DNA of 17,739 nt, taken from contig JBMOPC010000029.1 in assembly GCA_049323915.1 (NCBI GenBank), forward strand, positions 1 through 17,739, written 5' to 3'. The position numbers were made by a program, and so were the translations under genes. The notes beneath the pieces are model-generated. The model searched no databases. It was given only the letters and a program-made list of their open reading frames with translations, and was not told where the DNA came from. Positions 7,131 through 13,807 of the stretch are shown here, in pieces. Every line of letters starts with the position of its first letter. Position 1 is the first letter of the stretch. This DNA is from BRHc4a sp049323915. GTDB taxonomy: Bacteria > Bacillota > Desulfotomaculia > Desulfotomaculales > Desulfocucumaceae.

Positions 7131-7856
7131 ATGCTGAAGATCTGGCGCATCAAGCTTATGTTCCGGCTTACCCTGGTAAAAATACTCAGGTGGCTGGGTG
7201 AGAAGCCCGAGGTTTATTATGTGGGGAGCAGCGAAGCTCTCCCTCCCCCCCTTTCTACAGATGAAGAGATTTTCCTGATCAACAGGCTTGAGTCAGGAGA
7301 CGGCGCGGTTCGAAGCATTCTTATCGAAAGGAACCTGAGGCTGGTGGTTTATATCGCCAGGAAATTCGAGAGCACCGGGGTGGGCATTGAGGACCTGGTC
7401 TCCATAGGGACCATAGGGCTGATTAAAGCGGTCAACACCTTTGACCCGGCCAAGAAGATAAAGCTGGCCACTTACGCATCCCGCTGCATAGAAAATGAAA
7501 TACTGATGTATCTTCGCCGGAGCAATAAAACCCGGACCGAAGTCTCCTTTGACGAGCCACTGAACATAGACTGGGATGGAAACGAACTTCTCTTGTCCGA
7601 TGTGCTTGGCACCGACAACGATATTATCTACAAGTACATTGAGGAAGAGGTGGACAAAAAACTGCTGCACCTGGCCCTGCAGAGGCTCAACGGCAGGGAG
7701 AGGAGAATAATGGAGCTGCGTTTCGGACTGAACAACGGCGCCGAAAAAACACAAAAAGAGGTTGCCGATATGCTGGGAATATCCCAGTCTTATATATCAA
7801 GGCTGGAAAAGAGGATAATCAAAAGGCTGAGGAAGGAAATACACCGGATGGAGTAA
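7131..7856 (+). CDS. sigE: RNA polymerase sporulation sigma factor SigE (pro-SigE)
   Basis: SigE directs early mother-cell transcription in sporulation. The 241-residue protein (239 in Bacillus subtilis) begins with a basic amphipathic pro-sequence, MLKIWRIKLMFRLTLVKILRWLG, then EVYYVGSSEALPPP; the processing site in Bacillus lies within the same EVYY motif, here residues 27-30. Region 2 motifs are NLRLVVYIARKF, GIEDLVSIGTIGLIKAVNTF and KLATYASRCIENEILMYLRR; region 4 is TQKEVADMLGISQSYISRLEKRI. It is co-directional with and 48 bp after spoIIGA, consistent with the spoIIG operon, and is followed by a terminator. Inactive precursor processing by SpoIIGA is inferred from family knowledge. Confidence 0.97.
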   Translation: MLKIWRIKLMFRLTLVKILRWLGEKPEVYYVGSSEALPPPLSTDEEIFLINRLESGDGAVRSILIERNLRLVVYIARKFESTGVGIEDLVSIGTIGLIKAVNTFDPAKKIKLATYASRCIENEILMYLRRSNKTRTEVSFDEPLNIDWDGNELLLSDVLGTDNDIIYKYIEEEVDKKLLHLALQRLNGRERRIMELRFGLNNGAEKTQKEVADMLGISQSYISRLEKRIIKRLRKEIHRME

Positions 7857-7881
7857 TTGGCCGGAATTGCGGGTTTGGAGA

Positions 7882-7901
7882 CAGAAGACAGTAGACAGGA
7901 G
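7882..7901 (+). repeat. Degenerate half-unit of the palindromic repeat seen at 13808-13908
   Basis: The 20 bases CAGAAGACAGTAGACAGGAG match 13813-13832 at 16 of 20 positions. Only one arm is present here; no matching opposite arm was found before the sigE terminator. It looks like a solitary or decayed copy. Confidence 0.35.
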
Positions 7902-7962
7902 TTTGCCAAGAGTGGTTTTCAATAATATTTATACATGAAGCAGAATGTGTTTCATATTTTGT

Positions 7963-7984
7963 GCCGCCGGAGGGCGGCTTTTAT
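7963..7984 (+). terminator. Intrinsic terminator after sigE
   Basis: GCCGCC (7963-7968) and GGCGGC (7973-7978) form a perfect 6-bp stem with a GGAG loop, followed by TTTTAT. It separates the spoIIG operon from sigG. Confidence 0.7.
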
Positions 7985-8007
7985 ACTGTCTTGCGCCCGG
8001 AGCGGCA

Positions 8008-8014
8008 TGTCGAA
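8008..8014 (+). promoter_or_regulatory. Perfect Spo0A-box match upstream of sigG
   Basis: TGTCGAA matches the 0A-box core exactly and ends 4 bp before the -35 element of the sigG promoter. About two such 7-mers are expected by chance across both strands of a window this long, so the position is what makes it notable. Confidence 0.35.
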
Positions 8015-8018
8015 TTAT

Positions 8019-8048
8019 GTATAAACGCGTAGTGAGGGGGTAATAATG
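8019..8048 (+). promoter_or_regulatory. Sigma-F-type promoter of sigG
   Basis: GTATA (8019-8023) matches the forespore -35 consensus GYATA. After a 15-bp spacer comes GGTAATAATG (8039-8048), which fits every defined position of the sigma-F -10 consensus GGNNANAHTR. The start would be near 8055. Sigma-F is the known activator of sigG in Bacillus; sigma-G autoactivation from a similar sequence is also possible. Confidence 0.7.
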
Positions 8049-8092
8049 AGACTGAAGTAACTGCATAAAATGGAAAGAGGTGGGAGCATCCG

Positions 8093-8866
8093 ATGCTTGT
8101 CAACAAAGTAGAAATCTGCGGCGTAAACACTTCAAAACTCCCAGTACTGACCGGATCCCAGATGCGCTCCCTATTTGAATCCATGCACCGCGGCGATACC
8201 AGTGCCAGGACACAGCTTATCAACGGCAACCTGCGCCTGGTATTAAGCGTCATTCAAAGGTTTACCAACCGGGGCGAGTATGTCGACGACCTTTTCCAGG
8301 TGGGCTGCATAGGTCTTATGAAGGCAATCGACAATTTCGACCTGTCACAGAATGTAAAATTTTCCACCTATGCCGTGCCCATGATCATAGGGGAAATAAG
8401 AAGGTATCTGAGGGACAACAATCCCATACGGGTAAGCCGTTCCCTGCGGGACGTCGCGTACAAGGCGCTTCAGGTGAGGGACAGCCTGGTGAACAGGTTT
8501 TCACGGGAGCCCAGCATCAATGAAATTGCCGGTGAGCTGAAGATGCCCAGGGAGGAGGTTGTCTTCGCCCTGGATGCCATACAGGAGCCTATCTCGCTTT
8601 TTGAACCCATTTACCATGACGGCGGGGACCCCATATTTGTGATGGACCAGATAAGCGACGAGAAAAACCACGACCAGAACTGGCTGGAGGGAATCGCCAT
8701 AAGGGATGCCCTGAGAAAGCTAAGCGACCGGGAAAAACACATACTGACACTGCGCTTTTATGAAGGAAAAACACAGATGGAGGTGGCTGAGGAAATCGGC
8801 ATTTCCCAGGCCCAGGTTTCCAGGTTGGAAAAGGCCGCGCTGAACCATATGAAGAAATTTCTTTGA
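8093..8866 (+). CDS. sigG: RNA polymerase sporulation sigma factor SigG
   Basis: SigG drives late forespore genes such as those for spore DNA protection and germination. The 257-residue product aligns along its length with Bacillus SigG: NKVEICGVNTSKLPVL at the N-terminus (residues 4-19), NLRLVLSVIQRFTNRGEYVDDLFQVGCIGLMKAIDNFDL in region 2, the STYAVPMIIGEIRRYLRDNNPIRVSRSLRD segment, DAIQEPISLFEPIY in region 3, and TQMEVAEEIGISQAQVSRLEKAA in region 4. The N-terminal CGV(D/N)TSKLPVL stretch is specific to SigG rather than SigF. ATG 8093 follows AAAGAGGTGGG (8074-8084). It follows spoIIGA-sigE as in Bacillus, separated by a terminator and its own promoter. Confidence 0.97.
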   Translation: MLVNKVEICGVNTSKLPVLTGSQMRSLFESMHRGDTSARTQLINGNLRLVLSVIQRFTNRGEYVDDLFQVGCIGLMKAIDNFDLSQNVKFSTYAVPMIIGEIRRYLRDNNPIRVSRSLRDVAYKALQVRDSLVNRFSREPSINEIAGELKMPREEVVFALDAIQEPISLFEPIYHDGGDPIFVMDQISDEKNHDQNWLEGIAIRDALRKLSDREKHILTLRFYEGKTQMEVAEEIGISQAQVSRLEKAALNHMKKFL

Positions 8867-8879
8867 AAAACGTTAAACT

Positions 8880-8918
8880 ATAAGCGGTAAGCAATGGCAT
8901 TTGCTTGCCGCTTATTGC
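8880..8918 (+). terminator. Long hairpin after sigG, probable terminator
   Basis: A 15-bp stem (8880-8894 with 8901-8915, one G-U-type pair) closes a six-base loop TGGCAT. The following bases TTGCTT are only partly T-rich, so termination efficiency is uncertain. It starts 14 bases after the sigG stop. Confidence 0.5.
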
Positions 8919-8940
8919 TTAAGGCGTACCAGCCCGGCCT

Positions 8941-8969
8941 GCATAAGGCTTTTTCGACGGGACAGCGTT
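8941..8969 (+). promoter_or_regulatory. Weak sigma-F-like promoter upstream of spoIIR
   Basis: GCATA (8941-8945) is a full -35 match. After 14 bp, GGACAGCGTT (8960-8969) keeps the GG, the central A and the T of GGNNANAHTR but misses three other positions. spoIIR is a sigma-F target in Bacillus, which raises the prior. Confidence 0.35.
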
Positions 8970-9046
8970 ATTTTTGCGGGCACGGCGTTTATTTTGGCGA
9001 AATATTGACCAGACTGGTAATAAATAATTACCGGGAGCAGTGGTTA

Positions 9047-9742
9047 ATGACTTTATTGATTAACAAGTTAATGGCATGTATATTGGTTGCTGTGATAATG
9101 GGGTTTTCAGCGGTGGGGTGGCAGTCTGGAGAAGTTGTCACTGCGGCGGCAAATTCCGGGGAACTGATAAGGTTCCACGTTATCGCAAACAGCGATTCCC
9201 CCATAGACCAGTCGCTAAAGCTCAAGGTGAGGGATGAGATTATAAGCACCATGGCGCCGGTGCTTGCCGGCGCCGGGGATATTGAAGAGGCCAGAAAGCT
9301 GGTGGAAGAGAATACTGATGTTATAGCCCGGGTATCCGCCGGGGTTTTAGGCAGATACGGGTGTGACTACCCGGTGAGGGTGGAGCGGGGCACATACGGC
9401 TTTCCTGAAAAAACTTACATTGTAAGGTGCGGGGACGAAGGTGAAACGGCCGAAATGAGGCTTCCCGCCGGGGATTATGAGGCCGTCAGGATAGTTATCG
9501 GCAGCGGGAAAGGATCCAACTGGTGGTGCGTACTGTTTCCCCCTCTGTGCTTCGTCAACCCTGTGGAGAACGAAGAAGAGGGGCCAAGGCCCCCTGCAGG
9601 AGGTGAAGGGATGGAGGAGAGCGGTATCCCAGCCTTTAAGCGGCACGAAATAAGGCCCGAAATGGCAGGAGCCGGGCCGGTGATAGAATACAGGTTCAAA
9701 GTGGCCGAGTGGTTCAGGCTGGTTAAGGCAGGCGCATTTTAA
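9047..9742 (+). CDS. spoIIR: Stage II sporulation protein R (SpoIIR)
   Basis: SpoIIR is secreted from the forespore into the intermembrane space, where it triggers SpoIIGA to process pro-SigE. From ATG 9047 the product has 231 residues (224 in Bacillus subtilis). It starts with a hydrophobic export segment (about residues 5-23), then the family motifs IRFHVIANSDSPIDQSLKLKVRDEI and NWWCVLFPPLCFVNPVE. A Glu/Gly/Pro-rich stretch (EEEGPRPPAGGEGMEE) precedes the conserved C-terminal end YRFKVAEWFRLV. The frame is open upstream to 8894, but those codons overlap the terminator hairpin and lack a ribosome site; GGGAG (9033-9037) precedes 9047. The enzyme it activates is encoded nearby at 6162-7082. 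Confidence 0.93.
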   Translation: MTLLINKLMACILVAVIMGFSAVGWQSGEVVTAAANSGELIRFHVIANSDSPIDQSLKLKVRDEIISTMAPVLAGAGDIEEARKLVEENTDVIARVSAGVLGRYGCDYPVRVERGTYGFPEKTYIVRCGDEGETAEMRLPAGDYEAVRIVIGSGKGSNWWCVLFPPLCFVNPVENEEEGPRPPAGGEGMEESGIPAFKRHEIRPEMAGAGPVIEYRFKVAEWFRLVKAGAF

Positions 9743-9765
9743 GCCGAATCAACAAGGTTAACTAC

Positions 9766-9791
9766 TCACCCCGGTGGGGTGAATTTTTTTT
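9766..9791 (+). terminator. Intrinsic terminator after spoIIR
   Basis: TCACCCC (9766-9772) and GGGGTGA (9776-9782) form a perfect 7-bp stem with a GGT loop, followed by A and eight T. This is one of the clearest terminators in the window. Confidence 0.85.
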
Positions 9792-9809
9792 GCATTATAA
9801 ATTTTCTTG

Positions 9810-9838
9810 TTCAAATATGGTCCCATCCCTCATATAAA
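9810..9838 (+). promoter_or_regulatory. Candidate promoter of the YlmC/YmxH-type gene
   Basis: TTCAAA (9810-9815) and TATAAA (9833-9838) are 17 bp apart, giving a plausible sigma-A promoter directly after the spoIIR terminator. A CATATAAA overlap with the -10 also slightly recalls sigma-E elements, but no correctly spaced sigma-E -35 is seen. Confidence 0.4.
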
Positions 9839-9865
9839 TAGTGTAATACGGGAGGTGTCCAGAAA

Positions 9866-10165
9866 ATGGTAAAGATTTCAGATCTAAGGATGAGGGAGGT
9901 TATTAACATAACCGACGGAAGGCGCCTCGGTCCGATAAAAGATATAGACATAGATCTGGAGGAAGGCCGGATAACAGCCATAATACTGCCTTACCAGGGG
10001 GCCAGGCTGATGGGCCTTTTCTCCCGGGAAAATGAGATAATTGTTCCGTGGGAAAAAATAGTGAAAATCGGTGTAGACGTAATACTGGTGGAATTAAACG
10101 TGCCCCACGAGGAGAGGGGAGGGGGAGGGTACTACAACTACTACAGCAAAGACCGGCCATATTAG
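9866..10165 (+). CDS. ylmC: YlmC/YmxH family sporulation protein (PRC-barrel)
   Basis: The 99-residue protein is a single PRC-barrel-like domain with MREVINITDGRRLGPIKDIDIDLEEGRITAIILP and FSRENEIIVPWEKIVKIGVDVILVE, the pattern of the YlmC/YmxH family conserved in spore formers. Its biochemical role is unknown; genes of this family commonly lie close to sigG or spoIIR. ATG 9866 follows a strong GGGAGGTG site. The C-terminus carries a Gly/Tyr-rich tail (GGGGYYNYYSKDRPY), unusual against the compact barrel and probably disordered. YlmC and YmxH are close paralogues, so the exact symbol is a choice between them. Confidence 0.85.
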   Translation: MVKISDLRMREVINITDGRRLGPIKDIDIDLEEGRITAIILPYQGARLMGLFSRENEIIVPWEKIVKIGVDVILVELNVPHEERGGGGYYNYYSKDRPY

Positions 10166-10168
10166 AAG

Positions 10169-10203
10169 TGAGAAGTGAGAAGCCTCTCACTTCTCAAGTT
10201 TTG
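10169..10203 (+). terminator. Terminator after the YlmC-type gene
   Basis: TGAGAAGTGAGA (10169-10180) pairs perfectly over 12 bp with TCTCACTTCTCA (10185-10196) around an AGCC loop, followed by AAGTTTT. The left arm sits in a direct repeat of AGAAGTG units starting at 10164, so alternative registers can form. It begins only 3 bases after the stop codon. Confidence 0.65.
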
Positions 10204-10245
10204 TCAAGGCTGCAAAAATTGCAAAAAATTAAACTATTATGATGG

Positions 10246-10267
10246 AAGGGCTTGCAGCTCTTTTTTT
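10246..10267 (+). terminator. Second intrinsic terminator before nrdR
   Basis: AAGGGCT (10246-10252) pairs with AGCTCTT (10256-10262, one G-U pair) over a TGC loop, and the T-run continues to 10267. It would insulate nrdR from upstream transcription. Confidence 0.55.
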
Positions 10268-10292
10268 GTTGCTGCTGGTCCTTTTTTCCTTT

Positions 10293-10321
10293 TTGCCGTC
10301 ATGCCCAATATATAGTATAAT
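10293..10321 (+). promoter_or_regulatory. Sigma-A promoter of nrdR-nrdD
   Basis: TTGCCG (10293-10298) and a perfect TATAAT (10316-10321) are 17 bp apart. The promoter is overlapped by NrdR-box-like sequences, fitting autoregulation. The start would be near 10328. Confidence 0.6.
10303..10318 (+). promoter_or_regulatory. NrdR box 1 (over spacer and -10)
   Basis: GCCCAATATATAGTAT matches the NrdR-box consensus ACACWATATATWGTGT at 13 of 16 positions, including the whole CWATATATWG core. Binding here would cover the promoter spacer and the start of the -10. Confidence 0.65.
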
Positions 10322-10332
10322 TCTTTTATCGG

Positions 10333-10348
10333 GTATACCATATAGTGT
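10333..10348 (+). promoter_or_regulatory. NrdR box 2 (near +5 to +20)
   Basis: The 16-base site GTATACCATATAGTGT matches the consensus at 11 positions, strongly on the right half (ATATAGTGT). It begins 30 bp after box 1, about three helical turns and close to the 31-32 bp pairing typical of tandem NrdR boxes. Confidence 0.5.
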
Positions 10349-10369
10349 TAATTTGCACAAAATGTAACC

Positions 10370-10377
10370 GGGTGGTG
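10370..10377 (+). promoter_or_regulatory. Ribosome-binding site deciding the nrdR start
   Basis: GGGTGGTG lies 6 bases before TTG 10384. The frame is open further upstream, including a GTG at 10345, but that codon sits inside NrdR box 2 and would add residues before the family-standard MKCPFC start. Confidence 0.55.
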
Positions 10378-10383
10378 TATCAG

Positions 10384-10860
10384 TTGAAATGCCCGTTTTG
10401 CGGAAATGGCGACAGCAGGGTGCTTGATTCAAGGCCCGCCGAGGACGGGAATTCCATAAGGCGCCGGAGGGAGTGCGGCGGGTGCGCCCGCCGGTTTACC
10501 ACTTACGAGAGGGTGGACGAGATCCCTCTGATGGTGGTCAAGAAAGACGGCAGGCGGGAGCCCTTTGACAGTAAAAAACTGCTCTCAGGCCTGTCCAAGG
10601 CATGTCAGAAAAGGCCGGTCCCCATGGAAAAGCTCACCGCCGCCGTGGGCCATATAGAGCGGGATATCCGGAACACGCTGGAGGCCGAGGTGAAAAGCCG
10701 GGAAATAGGGGAGAAAGTTATGGAAATACTGCTGCGCATGGACGAGGTGGCTTACGTGCGCTTTGCCTCGGTATACCGGGAGTTTAGGGATGTCCGCGGC
10801 TTTCTGGGTGAAATAGAGAAACTTATAGTGAGTAAACGGGAGGGTGGTGAAAAACAGTAA
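10384..10860 (+). CDS. nrdR: Transcriptional repressor NrdR
   Basis: NrdR represses ribonucleotide reductase genes in response to ATP/dATP levels. From TTG 10384 the product has 158 residues, close to the usual 150 or so. It begins with the zinc ribbon MKCPFCGNGDSRVLDSRPAEDG, using C3, C6, C31 and C34, followed by the signature RRRRECGGCARRFTTYERVDEIPL and an ATP-cone (about 46-136: VVKKDGRREPFDSKKLLSGL to VAYVRFASVYREFRDV). It lies 46 bp before nrdD, its likely target, under a promoter with two NrdR-box-like sites, so it probably also represses itself. Confidence 0.95.
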   Translation: MKCPFCGNGDSRVLDSRPAEDGNSIRRRRECGGCARRFTTYERVDEIPLMVVKKDGRREPFDSKKLLSGLSKACQKRPVPMEKLTAAVGHIERDIRNTLEAEVKSREIGEKVMEILLRMDEVAYVRFASVYREFRDVRGFLGEIEKLIVSKREGGEKQ

Positions 10861-10906
10861 TCTTTATTTGGGTGTCCTTATGTGATTTTTTTAAGGAGGC
10901 TTTCAA

Positions 10907-12925
10907 GTGTTCAAGGTAATCAGAAAGAGAGACGGTCGCGAAGTTTCATTTGATGAAACAAAAATCACGGACGCCATTTTCAAGGCCGCCAGGGCGGTGG
11001 GCGGGGAGGACCGCCAGACAGCCATGGAGCTGACCATAGAGGTCCTGAAAATGCTGAAAAGGATGTACAACGGCAATATATTCGGAGTGGAAGAAGTGCA
11101 GGACGTGGTGGAAAAGGTTCTCATAGAGTCCGGCCACGCCCGTACCGCCAAGGCGTACATACTTTACCGGGATAAAAGGACCCGCATCAGGGAGGCCAAA
11201 GGGGACCTGATGGATGCGGTGGAGGAAATACTGGAGGAGACCAACCGGGAAAACGCCAATATTAGCAACTCCCCGTCAGCCAAGATGCTCCAGATAGCCA
11301 GCGCCGCCAGTAAAAAGTTTTACCTCACCAGGCTGATTCCCGAGGAGATGTCCCAGTCTCACCTGCGCGGGGATATACATATACATGATTTGGATTTTTA
11401 TGGAAAAACACTCACCTGTGTTCAAATCCCTCTGGGGAGGCTTTTGACCGAGGGGTTCAACACCGGCCACGGCTACATCAGGGCTCCCAAGCGTCCCACG
11501 TCGGCCACCGCCCTTGCGGCCATAGTGCTGCAGAGCTCCCAGAACGACATGCACGGGGGGCAGTCCTTCGCCTTTTTCGACCGTGACATGGCGCCCTTTG
11601 TGGAGAGCGCCGACGATTTTGAAACTTACCAGGCCATGGAGGCCTTGATATACAACCTTAATTCCATGCATAGCAGGGCGGGGGCCCAAGTACCATTTTC
11701 CTCCATTAATGTTGGCACCGAGACCAGCGAGGCCGGCCGCAGGGTGGTGCGCAACCTGCTTCTGGCGTATGAGGCCGGGCTGGGGCGCGGTGAAAACCCC
11801 ATTTTCCCGAACATTATTTTCAGGGTCAGGGACGGCGTTAACCTAAAGCCGGAAGATCCCAACCATGATCTTTTCAAACTGGCCATCAGGGTTGCCTCAA
11901 AGAGGCTCAATCCCACCTTCAGTTTTATGGATTCCTCCTTCAACAGTGAGTACGGGGACCAGATAAGCTACATGGGATGCCGCACCAGGGTGATGGCCAA
12001 CCGGAGGGGGCCGGTGGTGACCGACGGCCGGGGGAATCTCTCCTTTACCACCATAAACCTGCCCAGGGTGGCCATAAAGGCCGAGAGGGACCTGGATGTA
12101 TTTTTTGACAAGCTGTCCAGGGTGATGGACCTTACTATAAAACAGCTATACCACCGGTTTACCGTACAGGCCAGACTTAAGGTGAAGGACATGCCCTTTG
12201 TGATGGGGCAGGGACTTTACATAGGTTCCGGTGAGCTAAGGCCCGACGACCCCATAGAATCGGTTATTGTAAACGGGACCCTTTCGGCGGGATTTATCGG
12301 ACTGGCCGAGGCGCTGGTGGCGCTGACCGGCTACCACCACGGGCAAAGCGGGGAGTCCAGGGAGTTGGGCCACCGGATAGTGTCTTTCATGCGCAGCAAG
12401 ATAGACCAGGCCTGCGAGGAATACGACCTTAACTATACCCTGCTGGCCACGCCGGCCGAGGGGCTGAGCGGGCGGTTCGTGAAGCTGGACCGCAAGGAGT
12501 TCGGTATTATACCGGGGGTTACCAACAAGGAGTACTATACCAACTCCTTCCACATACCTGTGGGGTTTTCAATAAACAGCTTCGACAAGATCAGCATAGA
12601 GGGACCCTTCCATAAGTATTGCAACGCAGGCCACATCAGCTACGTGGAGATGTCGGCTCCTCCCCTCAACAACCAGGAGGCCATGGAGGCCATAATACGG
12701 CACATGGCTGCCAGTGACATGGGATACGCCGCCGTAAACTTCCCGGTGGACTTTTGCACCGGCTGCAACATACTGGGGGTAATCAACGAGAGCAGTTGCC
12801 CCTCCTGCAGGTCCACAGCAATACGCCGGGTCAGGCGTATCACCGGCTACCTGAGCACGGTGGACCGCTTTAACGACAGCAAGGTGTCCGAGCTTAAAGA
12901 AAGAATACCTCACGGCATAAGCTGA
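10907..12925 (+). CDS. nrdD: Anaerobic (class III) ribonucleoside-triphosphate reductase NrdD
   Basis: NrdD reduces ribonucleoside triphosphates to dNTPs without oxygen, using a glycyl radical installed by the radical-SAM activase NrdG. The 672-residue protein has an N-terminal ATP-cone (about 1-90, VIRKRDGREVSFDETKI), HIHDLDFYGKTLTCVQ with a conserved Cys (171), SYMGCRTRV with the probable active-site Cys (358), a C-terminal zinc site (C617, C620, C631, C634) and the glycyl-radical loop RRITGYLSTVDRFND with the radical Gly at 647. All key residues are present. GTG 10907 has a perfect AAGGAGG site. No nrdG follows; the activase must be elsewhere. The enzyme implies DNA synthesis under anoxia. 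Confidence 0.97.
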   Translation: MFKVIRKRDGREVSFDETKITDAIFKAARAVGGEDRQTAMELTIEVLKMLKRMYNGNIFGVEEVQDVVEKVLIESGHARTAKAYILYRDKRTRIREAKGDLMDAVEEILEETNRENANISNSPSAKMLQIASAASKKFYLTRLIPEEMSQSHLRGDIHIHDLDFYGKTLTCVQIPLGRLLTEGFNTGHGYIRAPKRPTSATALAAIVLQSSQNDMHGGQSFAFFDRDMAPFVESADDFETYQAMEALIYNLNSMHSRAGAQVPFSSINVGTETSEAGRRVVRNLLLAYEAGLGRGENPIFPNIIFRVRDGVNLKPEDPNHDLFKLAIRVASKRLNPTFSFMDSSFNSEYGDQISYMGCRTRVMANRRGPVVTDGRGNLSFTTINLPRVAIKAERDLDVFFDKLSRVMDLTIKQLYHRFTVQARLKVKDMPFVMGQGLYIGSGELRPDDPIESVIVNGTLSAGFIGLAEALVALTGYHHGQSGESRELGHRIVSFMRSKIDQACEEYDLNYTLLATPAEGLSGRFVKLDRKEFGIIPGVTNKEYYTNSFHIPVGFSINSFDKISIEGPFHKYCNAGHISYVEMSAPPLNNQEAMEAIIRHMAASDMGYAAVNFPVDFCTGCNILGVINESSCPSCRSTAIRRVRRITGYLSTVDRFNDSKVSELKERIPHGIS

Positions 12926-12959
12926 TTAATAAAATGAAAAACACCAACACCAAAAATTT

Positions 12960-12985
12960 TAACCCCTGCTGCGGGGGTTATTTTT
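12960..12985 (+). terminator. Intrinsic terminator after nrdD
   Basis: TAACCCC (12960-12966) pairs with GGGGTTA (12974-12980) over a seven-base loop, followed by TTTTT. It ends the nrdR-nrdD operon. Confidence 0.85.
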
Positions 12986-13029
12986 ATTATAGCCCCTTTA
13001 TTTTTGATAGATCACCAGTGGATACCGAT

Positions 13030-13058
13030 GCATAAAATTACAGGGCTGGTAAAAAATA
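13030..13058 (+). promoter_or_regulatory. Sigma-F/G-like promoter candidate upstream of the DUF421 gene
   Basis: GCATA (13030-13034) is a full forespore -35 match. After 14 bp, GTAAAAAATA (13049-13058) fits the sigma-F -10 GGNNANAHTR except at the second G. The AT-rich run makes chance matches easier, so this is tentative. Confidence 0.35.
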
Positions 13059-13096
13059 AAGCGTAAAATTACGGGGAGGATAAGGCGAAGGTTAAT

Positions 13097-13777
13097 ATGA
13101 TTGTAGGATTGGTCAGAACCCTAATTCTTTTCGCGGTGGTGGTAATCGGGCTGAGGCTTATGGGAAAAAGGCAGATAGGCCAGCTGCAGCCCTACGAACT
13201 GGTTATAATAATAATGCTGTCGGCGCTGGCTGCAATACCCATGGAGAATTCAGGAGTGCCCCTCATAAACGGGCTGGTGCCCATTGTTACCCTGATAGTG
13301 GTGCATGTGGCGCTGTCATACGTTACATTGAAAAGCGAAAGGGCCCGGGGGGTTATATGCGGCACTCCCAGCGTCCTTATTGAGAATGGAAAGATTGTGG
13401 AGCGGGAGATGACGAGGCTCAGGTACAACATAAACGAATTGCTGGAGCAGCTGAGGGCCAAGAATATTCCCAACATCGCCGATGTGGAATTTGCCATATT
13501 GGAGACCAGCGGCCACCTGAGCGTTATTCCAAAATCCCAGAAAAGGCCGGTGGTGCCCGAGGATTTGCATCTGCCCACCAAATACGAGGGCCTTCCTGTT
13601 ACGCTGATCATAGACGGGTATGTTTTTCAAAAAAATCTGGCCAGGATGAATCTTAGCGAGGAGTGGCTTAGAACCGAACTGCTGAAGCTCGGTGTAAGTG
13701 ATCCCGGGAACGTTCTTTTCGCCAGCCTGGACACCGAAGGAAAGCTTTTTTACCAGATCAAGTCAAAGGCAGGATGA
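13097..13777 (+). CDS. DUF421 domain membrane protein (YetF family)
   Basis: The 226-residue protein has three N-terminal membrane segments (about residues 4-20, 33-48 and 56-76), with the family motif LRLMGKRQIGQLQPYELVIIIMLSALAAIPMEN, and then a cytosolic DUF421 C-terminal region containing GTPSVLIENGKIVEREMTRLRYNINELLEQLRAKN and VEFAILETSGHLSVIPKS. YetF-type proteins, including 2Duf of Bacillus, have been linked to the spore inner membrane and wet-heat resistance; that function is not shown here. GAAGG (13087-13091) precedes the ATG. A DUF4363 gene follows in the same direction, a pairing that suggests joint function. Confidence 0.88.
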   Translation: MIVGLVRTLILFAVVVIGLRLMGKRQIGQLQPYELVIIIMLSALAAIPMENSGVPLINGLVPIVTLIVVHVALSYVTLKSERARGVICGTPSVLIENGKIVEREMTRLRYNINELLEQLRAKNIPNIADVEFAILETSGHLSVIPKSQKRPVVPEDLHLPTKYEGLPVTLIIDGYVFQKNLARMNLSEEWLRTELLKLGVSDPGNVLFASLDTEGKLFYQIKSKAG

Positions 13778-13807
13778 GAAAGGTTAAACAGACCAAACTT
13801 CCCGTCA

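Noticed and set aside
7936..8025. A 29-codon open frame between sigE and sigG
   Set aside because: It lacks a ribosome site and spans the terminator and the sigG -35 region; no family resemblance.
8894..9046. A 51-codon N-terminal extension of spoIIR
   Set aside because: It starts inside the sigG terminator hairpin, covers the likely promoter and lacks similarity to SpoIIR, which normally opens with an export segment.
10239..10367. A 42-codon hydrophobic open frame starting at ATG 10239
   Set aside because: It has no ribosome site, runs through a terminator, the nrdR promoter and both NrdR boxes, and its hydrophobicity follows from T-rich regulatory DNA.
12578..12590. A TTCGACA (reverse 0A-box) match inside nrdD
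   Set aside because: It is in coding sequence, away from any promoter, and is expected by chance in a window of this length.
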